Below are positions 46,258-55,720 of a stretch of 64,000 nt of DNA, piece by piece. The first letter of the stretch is position 1. Each line of letters opens with the position of its first letter. A model generated the notes under the pieces. The model had not been told where the DNA came from. It saw only the letters and a program-made list of their open reading frames with translations, and made no database searches. The DNA lies in NCBI GenBank assembly GCA_022592435.1, contig JABYQS010000005.1, positions 248,001 to 312,000 of the forward strand, written 5' to 3'. Position numbers and translations under genes: made by a program. This stretch comes from Cerioporus squamosus. Its lineage: Eukaryota; Basidiomycota; Agaricomycetes; Polyporales; Polyporaceae.

Positions 46258-48983
46258 ATGACAACTACAATGTCTGAACCATTCGACGCACAAATGTCGG
46301 ATGCTGGCGATATTGACATCTCGATGTACGCGACCATGGCGACGACCGATTCCTGGCTTTCTGTCGAGGCAAGCATGGGCGACGATACGTTCTCGTCGGG
46401 TTCTGCCACGTTTGACTACGCGCAGGATGGTATCGAGGTTGAGATGGGCGACGACGACGAAGCCATCACCGAGTACGAGATGGCGGACGGCGACGGTTAC
46501 GATGGTCAGGAAGAGCTTCAGGACGTTGAGGTCTACGACATATCGCAGGCTGCCTCACCGCGCATGTTGGAGGACCACGGCGTCACGGACGATCGACAAC
46601 AGGACGATACAGAGCTCATGCACATTCCCTCCGACGACCCTATACCGGTTGCAGAACCGCCACTGCCTTCCGTTGAACCTGCCGTACCAGCCTCGGACGC
46701 ATATGACCTAGGGGAAACATCCCAATTGTCAGGTTCCGCGACGGGTCCCATCGTCGTGGTCCATGACTCGGAATCCGCCCGTCAGGATCACTACGGAGAA
46801 ACGATCGCCGCCGTGGCGGTTCCGGAGACACACCTCTTTGATGGTCCCCCAGCCCCAGCCGCGGACGATCTTCCTGTTGCTCAGCCTTCTTCGCCAGCTG
46901 CGAGGGCCCTTGACGCCCCCGTACATGCGACGGCCGAGTCTGTATCTCATTCGCATCATGTGCCCGTATCGTCGTATGAGGACTACGAAGCGCATGGAAC
47001 AGGAGATGCTACCGATGCCGCCGACCAGCAGGGAGAAGTCCCCAACATCGAACATGTCGATGGTGCTGCGACCAACGAAAGTGGTGATCCTCACGAGATA
47101 TCTGAGGGCGTCTACATAGATCCCCCTCCACCAGTGCTATTGTCTCTTCCTCCTTCCGCTGAGTTTGGGGAGTGTTCTCTTTTCAACTTGCCCGCGTCAA
47201 GCGTACCCCAGAGTCCTTCAAGCAGCTCGAAACCTGCTGGCGACGGGGGGCTCCGTCTCATTTTGCATGACCGCCCCACACTCTATTACGAGCCCCTCTC
47301 GGCTGTTTTCGCTGCTTTGCGAGAAGAGCAATGTATACAGAATATGCCAGGATTCGCTGAGGCGGAGTTGGTCTTGGATGCCTTCGACCTCCAATTATGC
47401 ATCTCCGAGGTGCGTCTTCTACTAGAAACGAAAAAAACACGTGCTTACTGTGCCTACTGGATGATAGGACAATGTGTACACGCACGAAGTGACGCTCCAT
47501 GAGCTCAATGTCATCCACGATGGTTCTGATCTCAACGGGCCGCTGAGGCTTCGTCTGAAGGTGTTTACGCCTCGTTTCGTGGCTCGATACACAACTCTCC
47601 GAGACCAGATAGCGCGTTTGAGCGTGGCCGATGGGGACGACTCGCATGTGGATGCTGCTGCAGCACAACCTTCGCACGAGCAAGGTGAGTCTTTCCTTCA
47701 CTGTTCGTAGGTGACGGAGACTTACTGACTGCATCTCAACAGACGCAGCGTACGATCATGAACAACAAGGAAATTCGGCGGACTATGTGCCGGAGGAGAA
47801 TGCTACGCGGGAGACAACAAAGGAGATCTCTGATCCTCACCCTGATCGATCAGCCGATGAGTCCTTTTCTGAGACTGCACCCCAAGGCGTTTCTTTAGCA
47901 CTCCCGAGTTCCTCTGAAGATACCATACAACAGCAGGCAGAGGCGGAGGTGGCGGCTCAAGTGGTGGAAGGAGAGACTGATGCTGACGGGGATGCTGATG
48001 ATCCCAGCGAGGTTGCCCAGCAAGGAGAGACCGTCGAGAATTTCGAACCGACGCGGGATCAGGATGGGGAGGATCCAGTGGGGGACGTCGACGGTCAGGA
48101 GTATGAGGAGAGCGAAGAAACGCTCGATGCCGATGAAGTCCACGAGGCAACCACAGAGGAAGGTGGCGACTATGTCGAGCACGCCGTCTTTCCTGACGAC
48201 GAAGACGAGTTCGGTGAAGATCTTCCCGACGACGTCAGAGGCGAGACAGCAGATCAAGCTTACCCTCACATCGGCGCCACCGACGATACAACTGGGTATG
48301 TCGAAGATGATGTGGAAACGCGAGGATACCCCGACGACACCTATGGCGCGGTCGTAGACCCAGGTTAGTTTCTGTCCTGGAGTTACCCAATCGCGCTGCT
48401 AACAGCCCATGCAGCGCATCACGAAGACACCGGTTTGAACGACGCAGCGAATACTGATACTTCCGCGCATTCCAACAGCCTCGAAGGTATGCCGATATAC
48501 TTCACGATATTCGTGTTACTCACTCTACACGTAGCACCTGGAGGTGTCGAAGACACTCAACCACCCAATCCTGAAGCTCATCCGCACGACGCGACAACGA
48601 CGAGTACGTCAACTTCAGTATCGTACATCCATGACTCATTTGCTGACCATCTCGTGAATAAGACCTTAGCACCGACGCAGCTCCCCAACATGACAGTACG
48701 CCCACGGACGAAGACGAACTGGACGACAACTGGGACGATCCGGACCTCTCGCCTGTGAAACCAACTGCATCAGACCATTCGGACGCATTGTCGCGCAAGA
48801 GTTCCACCACCACTCTTGCCAGCCGGACCTCGAAACGGGCGTACGAGGAAGTCGAACTTGACGATTTTGACAATGACGACGACTTTGCGCTGGACTCCCC
48901 AGGTATGTGTCTGCATACCCATGCTTGCTATGTTTGACTATAACCGCCTTTGCACAGAGGTCAAGCGGGCGCGGGTTGAGTGA
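46258..48983 (+). CDS. Very acidic conserved basidiomycete protein, unknown function
   Basis: About 800 residues, strongly acidic throughout. MTTTMSEPFDAQMSDAGDID starts at 46258. A conserved-looking ordered block lies mid-protein: GLRLILHDRPTLYYEPLSAV, FAALREEQCIQNMPGFAEAE and LVLDAFDLQLCISE, then (next exon) VYTHEVTLHELNVIHDGSDL and GPLRLRLKVFTPRFVARYTT. The rest is Asp/Glu/Ser/Pro-rich, with a terminal acidic segment YEEVELDDFDNDDDFALDSP followed after the last intron by EVKRARVE, a likely nuclear-localisation remnant, and TGA at 48983. Seven or so exons. Composition suggests a nuclear, histone- or nucleic-acid-associated protein, but I cannot name a family. The central block is where homology should be sought. 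Confidence 0.8.
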
Positions 48984-49834
48984 CTAAGTCGTCCCCGAAG
49001 TCGCTTCGCAGACGCGCGCGACACTCTGTCCGTGGAACTCGCCACCTGGCCCTTCGTGGACGCGTGCAAGGTTCCGTCGAGCCTTGACTTCTGCTGAATC
49101 ACGCATCATCCACCGGCGATCGACTCGGTGCTGCTCTTCGCAAGCTCGTTTCGACCTTCAAAACCCGACCATCCAAGACTCCGACATGTGATCGGTAATC
49201 TCGAAGTCTGCGTACCACAGCTCTTCTATGAGCTGTCGAGCTTTTCTCCCTTACTTCTGACCCTTGTTTTGTGCATGCTAACATTTTCAGATACGCAATC
49301 CCGATGGTTTCAGTGGATTCAGCAAGCCTTGGAGGTGTGCGTAGTATGTGTCTCGCCGACCTGTCGCCTGTGGTTATTATGTAGTACCGTAGCATAGCTT
49401 TCGTGACTGTCCGCATCCTTGTATTTCATCACCATAGACTTGCACTAATTCAGCCCTGTTCGAATGGCACGTCGGTCTGGCAAGAACTCGATGGAGGATG
49501 GAGTATGTTATGACCACATGAGTTTACACTCACGCATACGATTACAGCTCCACCGACCGTTAACGTTCACCTACGGTCCACTGTTGCCAGCATTCTCTAC
49601 TCTTCAAGCTTCAGGAGCAGGAAAATGTCATTGTCAAAAGGCGGAGGTAAGGTGATGTACAGTCAGCCGCAGTCGTAGTACGAGGAGGTCCATATATCGC
49701 ACGCCGAGAAAATGTTCCAACGAGAGTGTCCATATAAGACCTTTTCACGCTTCCTTTGTGTTGTATATCACCCGAAGACGTCGATCATATGTCGAGGACG
49801 GCTATACAAGTACGAGGAGGCACTTTCGAGGCGC
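48984..49834. other. Intergenic between convergent genes
   Basis: About 850 bp between the acidic protein's stop and the 3' end of the synthetase-like gene. No convincing coding segment. Confidence 0.45.
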
Positions 49835-51897
49835 TCAGGCTTTCCCAGTGACGGAAACCTTGAACGTCCCGTTGGGTGCGACCTTGGCCCGCTCGCCGGT
49901 GATCCGCCATCCACGCTGGTCTTCCTCTGCAGCCTCCTCTTCGACGGACAGCGGGCGACCGATGCTTGGTCCGCGCACATGCAGTGCTCCAACGGGGTCC
50001 GCACCACCCTCTACTGCGGCATCGTCGACGCCAGTCAGCTTCACTTCGACGTTGACCGAGGGCGGGCCGACGGGTGCCAGGTATGTGAATGCATACGCGT
50101 CTGAGGCTGACGCGGAGGCCGAAGAGGGTACCGAAGGAGGGAAAGTCTGCAGATCGAGGGCGTGCGAGGCGAAGACGGGGCCAGCGGCGAGCGGATGAGA
50201 GTGCACGTTGATTACGGGTACGGACAATGCGACGCGGGAGGGCGTGAGTGCCTGAGCCTCCAATGGACCTGTGTGCGAGTGAACAGTGAGCTTGACACGA
50301 TTGAGGTGAACAGGGAGAGTGAAGGCGAACGCACCTCCGCTGACCATGACCGCACGGACAGTGCCTGCACCTTTGCCCATCACCTTGACGCGGGCGCCGT
50401 CGAAGACGAGGCGGTCCCAGAGGCTCTGCTTGGTGATGTAGCCCTCGAGGATGCCGGCGAGCTTGTGGCGCCAGGCGAAGTTGTACAGCAGCCAGGACGA
50501 CTTGCGCGCTTCTTGCAAGATGGTGTCGGTCAGGCTGCTGAGATGATGCGGGTGGACGAAGAGAATCGTCGGAGAGGAGATGCGGTACGAGCCAGATGTG
50601 CGGAGGTCTTTCAACCCGGTCAAAGTGGCCGCTGTGTAGATTGAGTTGAGTGCGCAGGCCCTACCAGGAAAAGGGCCCAAGACCACATACCGCTATCAGG
50701 CTTGATCAACTTGGTGCTGTCCGCGGTGGCGAAGCCGGTGCCTTCGAACAGCGCAGTGTAGGCAATAGCACGCCCGTACGGGGTGCTGAGCGAGTACGTC
50801 GACACGATGGTGTCCAATGGCGACAATGCGCTGGAAGGGGGCACCAGAGCCCGCGTCGCAGCAACACCAGCGGTGATGTTCTCGTGAGTCAGTTGTACCC
50901 CTTCATGTCCGCCAGATGACGTCTGGAAAAACGAAACAGTAAAGACATCGCTAGGCTCTAGTATGGATGCCAACATCAGTCCCGCGCGCCCAAGCACATG
51001 CTTCCACAACTTACCTGGCGTAGGCAGGATGCGCTTGTCCAGTGAAGCACCCTGGCGCTCGATGTCATCCCAATGCAGAATCTTGACGTTCTGCACCTCA
51101 GGAAGCTTAGCCGCAGAGACGTCACCGACGACGACGATGCTGTGGTGTTCACTCTCGTTCGAATCGTAGATAAGCTCCAACAGATGCGGGAGGAACCCGA
51201 CCTCGGTGATTATGAGAGATGGAGGGTGGCTCTCAAGGACCGGAGAGAGCAACGATAGCGATGATAACGTGAAGGACGGGACCGAGTGGGATGCAAGGGC
51301 CAGGTCGGAGATGATGAACTCTGACACGCGCATGAGCGAAGAGAGGAGCCGACCCAGCGAGACTGGTAACATACCGATGCCATCGTTCAGTAAGAGCAAC
51401 ACGTTGGATTCTTGGGGCACAAGGCCTGCCACCCTGGCAAGCCCGGCACCAAAGTTGGCGACGCGCTCGCGCAGTTGAGGATTGGTGATCTGTTTGGGCG
51501 AATGCGTCACGACGGTCTGTTAGAGCGATAGATAGCAACCATAGGGCGCACTTTGGTAGACCAGAGAGTCCGAGGAGCATCTGCATCTGGTTTGACGAGG
51601 TCGAGGAGGACTTGCTGATCCTTCGTTGGGCGCAACGGGAACTGCGATACGTTCGGAAGCAGCGCAGGTAGACAAAATGGGCGTACTCACACGACCGAGC
51701 ATGCCAGTGCTATAGTTCCGATAAACGGCGCTCTCCGACGGGTTGCGTACACGAGCAACATCACTCTGGCGGCCAAGAAGAATGGGGTGAACGAGTGCTT
51801 GGGGCTTGTAAAGGTTGTGGAGGAGGAAGAGACCAGCAGCGACAAGCGCCAAAATGATAGTAAGGTCGTCCGTGACCAGGTAGTCCGAGAGAGCCAT
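49835..51897 (-). CDS. Long-chain acyl-CoA synthetase-like protein, catalytic motifs lost
   Basis: AMP-binding (ANL) superfamily fold. MALSDYLVTDDLTIILALVA begins with a membrane-anchor-like helix, then KPQALVHPILLGRQSDVARV and NPSESAVYRNYS, as in fungal long-chain fatty-acid-CoA ligase relatives. Next: LRERVANFGAGLARVAGLVP and IVSTYSLSTPYGRAIAYTAL. The ATP-binding loop, normally TSGTTGxPKG, reads TSSGGHEGVQLTHENI, lacking the Thr-Thr pair and the Lys. Where GYGLTE should be, the sequence is RVALSVPVINVHSHPLAAGP. Near the end, the normal TGD motif reads WRITGERAKVAPNG. The protein stops at 49835 without the usual C-terminal lid domain. Four or so introns, intact frame of about 610 residues. 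It is therefore probably a non-catalytic or strongly altered paralogue. Confidence 0.8.
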
Positions 51898-52154
51898 GGT
51901 CGGCGACGTGAAGAGAATATGGGCACACCAGTCGGCAGGCAGAGTAATAATGGACAGGGAGGGGGAAGCAGATCAGTATCAAGGTCAAAACCGCTGGCCG
52001 GAGTAACACAGCAGGCTGCGAACCAGGGTGGGGAAGCCTACGTAGCTTCGGTAGACGGTGGACGGATAGACGCTGCTTGTGTCATGCTATTCGCGCGAGC
52101 CCATGCTCATGGCACACTCAGGCCGTATGAACCATCGTCACTCCTATGCTCTCT

Positions 52155-52954
52155 CACCGGGGGCATTGGGGCATGTAACGGCCTGTTATATCCTATTTCT
52201 ACCACAGTCATTGTCCAAATAGGACTTTGATATCCCAATTTGCCAAATCATCAACGCTTTTTGAAATCAGTACAACATAGCACTGCAATATATCCAGCAG
52301 ATAAACTTCCGATATAACGGGCGTACAATACTCCAAGTAATGTCATGATATAGCAGTCAGTATAAACGCAAAGTTACTTGGAATACAAAAAAGGTGTAAC
52401 TAGGATATAGCCGGATGACAATTGGTAGCCATTTGTTGTTGAGTTTGGAAATATTGATCCCAGATTGAACCAGCAGTATCAACCTATAAATGAAAGTGAT
52501 ATTGCAGTGGTATTCGAAGTTTTTCTGGTGACAAAGAAGGGATATGTCACATCACTATTGTCCATATAAATTGCGAAAGAATGCAAAGTTTTGCTACTAC
52601 ATTTCTGCAATATGACAAGGGTCTATATCGGAAGCCTATTGAGTAAATATACGAAAAAACAATGCAATATCATTGGAAAGTCTTTGCAGTAAAACAGTGC
52701 CACTACTACCACCACTACTGTGGCCACTACTACCACTACCACCACTACTACAACTACTACCACTGCTACAACTACCTGCACCATTGCCACTACAACTGCT
52801 ACTGCCTAACACTTGTACATGACAAAATGGAGGCTTAACAGGTTTACAGAGCCGATCTACCACCACACGGGCTTGAGGCTGTTAGCGTGGCAATCTGCAA
52901 CGCTGCACAGGCTTGACATTCTTGGTGTGGCAATCTGAGCCACCGCACAGGCTT
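52155..52954. repeat. Left arm of the long terminal inverted repeat
   Basis: AT-rich outer 500 bp, then a GTA/TAC trinucleotide-rich stretch (about 52,690-52,800), then the first satellite-like sequence. An open frame in the arm (52,636-52,866) reads as Cys/Gly/Ser repeats because of the trinucleotides and is mirrored in the right arm. It is not considered a gene. Confidence 0.85.
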
Positions 52955-54634
52955 GACACTATTAGCTTTGCGATCCAAGCCACCGCACAGGCTTGATGTG
53001 GTGCCGATAAGCTCCCTAGACCTGTTAGGCCTCTGTCGTCGCTGGCGGAGCCCGTCCAACAGCGAGCAGGCATGTCAAGCCTGTGCAGTGGCTCAGATTG
53101 CCACACCAAGAATGTCAAGCCTGTGCGGTCGCTCTCACATTGCCACACTGAGAACTGCAGGCCTGTCCGATAGGCCTCTGTCGTCACCGGCGGAGCCCTT
53201 CCAACAGCGAGCAAGCATGTCAAGCCCGTGCGGTGGCTCAGATTGCCACACCAAGAATGTCAAGCCTGTGTGGTCGCTCTCAGATTGCCACACTGAGAAC
53301 TGCAGGCCTGTCCGATAGGCCTCTGTCGTCACCGGCGGAGCCCTTCCAACAGCGAGCAAGCATGTCAAGCCCGTGCGGTGGCTCAGATTGCCACACCAAG
53401 AATGTCAAGCCTGTGCGGTCGCTCTCAGATTGCCACACTGAGAACCGCAGGCCTGTGGGGCGGTGCAGATAAGGTCCCTAGACCCATTAGGCCTCTGTCG
53501 TCGCCGGCGGAGCCCGTCCAACGGCGAGCAAGCATCTCAAGCCCGTGCGGTGGCTCAGATTGCAACACCAAGAATGTCAAGCCTGTGCGGTCGCTCTCAG
53601 ATTGCCACACAGAGAACTGCAGGCCTGTGCGGCGGTGCGGATAAGCTCCCTAGACCCGTTAGGCCTCTGTCGTCGCCGGCGGAGCCCGTCCAACAGCGAG
53701 AAGGCATGTCAAGCCCGTGCGGCGGCTCAGATTGCCACACCAAGAATGTCAAGCCTGTGCGGTCGCTCTCAGATTGCCACACTGAGAACTGCAAGCCTGT
53801 GCGGCGGTGCAGATAAGCTCCCTCGACCCATTAGGCCTCTGTCGTCGCCGGCGGAGCCCGTCCAACGGCAAGCAAGCATCTCAAGCCCGTGCGGCCGCTC
53901 AGATTGCCACACCAAGAATGTCAAGCCTGTGCGGTCGCTCTCAGATTGCCACATTGAGAACTGCAAGCCTGTCCGATAGGCCTCTGTCGTCACCGGCGGA
54001 GCCCTTCCAACAGCGAGCAAGCATGTCAAGCCCGTGCGGTGGCTCAGATTGCCACACCAGGAATGTCAAGCCTGTGTGGTCGCTCTCAGATTGCCACACT
54101 GAGAACTGCAGGCCTGTCCGATAGGCCTCTGTCGTCACCGGCGGAGCCCTTCCAACAGCGAGCAAGCATGTCAAGCCCGTGCGGTGGCTCAGATTGCCAC
54201 ACCAAGAATGTCAAGCCTGTGCGGTCGCTCTCAGATTGCCACACTGAGAACTGCAAGCCTGTGCGGCGGTGCAGATAAGCTCCCTCGACCCATTAGGCCT
54301 CTGTCGTCGCCGGCGGAGCCCGTCCAACGGCAAGCAAGCATCTCAAGCCCGTGCGGCCGCTCAGATTGCCACACCAAGAATGTCAAGCCTGTGCGGTCGC
54401 TCTCAGATTGCCACATTGAGAACTGCAAGCCTGTCCGATAGGCCTCTGTCGTCACCGGCGGAGCCCTTCCAACAGCGAGCAAGCATGTCAAGCCCGTGCG
54501 GTGGCTCAGATTGCCACACCAGGAATGTCAAGCCTGTGCGGTCGCTCTCAGATTGCCACATTGAGAACTGCAAGCCTGTCCGATAGGCCTCTGTCGTCAC
54601 CGGCGGAGCCCTTCCAACAGCGAGCAAGCATGTC
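52955..54634. repeat. Satellite core: about 11 units of two size classes (145 and 172 bp)
   Basis: The marker TCGTC in each unit falls at 53037, 53181, 53326, 53498, 53670, 53842, 53987, 54132, 54304, 54449 and 54594, giving spacings 144, 145, 172, 172, 172, 145, 145, 172, 145, 145. The 27-bp difference is the block GCGGCGGTGCAGATAAGCTC and its neighbours, replaced by GTCCGATA in short units. A 462-bp higher-order block (145+145+172) is itself duplicated, for example 53769-54029 and 54231-54491 are the same. Neither period is a multiple of three, so the many open frames are not conserved coding. Confidence 0.9.
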
Positions 54635-55434
54635 AAGCCCGTGCGGTGGCTCAGATTGCCACACCAAGAATGTCAAGCCTGTGCAGCGTTGCAGATTGCC
54701 ATGCTAACAGCCTCAAGCCGGTGTGGTGGTAGATCGGCTCTGTAAACCTGTTAAGCCTCCATTTTGTCATGTACAAGTGTTAGGCAATAGCAGTTGTAGT
54801 GGCAATGGTGCAGGTAGTTGTAGCAGTGGTAGTAGTTGTAGTAGTGGTGGTAGTGGTAGTAGTGGCCACAGTAGTGGTGGTAGTAGTGGCACTGTTTTAC
54901 TGCAAAGACTTTCCAATGATATTGCATTGTTTTTTCGTATATTTACTCAATAGGCTTCCGATATAGACCCTTGTCATATTGCAGAAATGTAGTAGCAAAA
55001 CTTTGCATTCTTTCGCAATTTATATGGACAATAGTGATGTGACATATCCCTTCTTTGTCACCAGAAAAACTTCGAATACCACTGCAATATCACTTTCATT
55101 TATAGGTTGATACTGCTGGTTCAATCTGGGATCAATATTTCCAAACTCAACAACAAATGGCTACCAATTGTCATCCGGCTATATCCTAGTTACACCTTTT
55201 TTGTATTCCAAGTAACTTTGCGTTTATACTGACTGCTATATCATGACATTACTTGGAGTATTGTACGCCCGTTATATCGGAAGTTTATCTGCTGGATATA
55301 TTGCAGTGCTATGTTGTACTGATTTCAAAAAGCGTTGATGATTTGGCAAATTGGGATATCAAAGTCCTATTTGGACAATGACTGTGGTAGAAATAGGATA
55401 TAACAGGCCGTTACATGCCCCAATGCCCCCGGTG
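54635..55434. repeat. Right arm of the long terminal inverted repeat
   Basis: Inverse complement of the left arm, with single-base differences (for example CACGGGC against CACCGGC near the inner end, and TACTGCC against TATTGCC). Near-identity of the arms implies recent insertion or ongoing gene conversion. Confidence 0.85.
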
Positions 55435-55720
55435 TCTTGTGCTGTTGCTTCCACCCTGACCTGGTCCACTCGCGTGAGCGTGTTGAGCAACACAAGCAAA
55501 ACACAAGTCCCTCAGAGCTCTAAGCCTCGGCCCGGCGAGGCCCGGAACGCGTCAAGTCGCGATGTGACTCTCTCGGGTTACACTCACGTGCATGTCACGC
55601 TCGATTTGAGACTCCGCCCGACCGTGCCAGACGCGCCACAACGGACGCGCTCTCTTGCTCGCGGTCCTCCTCTTTCCTTGACGTCCATCTCCCCCTCTTG
55701 GCCTCCTCGCCGTCGCGGCC

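Larger units (their letters stand above)
52155..55434. mobile_element. 3,280-bp non-autonomous inverted-repeat DNA element
   Basis: Ends are CACCGGGGGCATTGGGGCAT and its exact inverse. Flanking 3-bp TCT (52152-52154 and 55435-55437) looks like a target-site duplication. The arms are about 800 bp each and are mirror images with only scattered mismatches and no net indel (every paired coordinate sums to 107,589). The core is a GC-rich tandem satellite. CAC...GTG ends plus a 3-bp duplication resemble the CACTA/CMC superfamily, but the termini are not the canonical CACTA and no transposase is encoded, so assignment is tentative. Very long arms make it foldback-like. It sits between the divergent synthetase-like and SPT16 genes. 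Confidence 0.85.

Noticed and set aside
52955..54634. Regular repeats that could suggest a CRISPR array
   Set aside because: Units are 145-172 bp with no spacer/repeat division, in a eukaryotic genome, inside inverted arms. It is a satellite.
53041..54707. Many similar short open frames in the satellite (for example repeated MTCLLAVGRAPP starts)
   Set aside because: Unit lengths are not multiples of three and the frames are open on both strands. They are repeat by-products.
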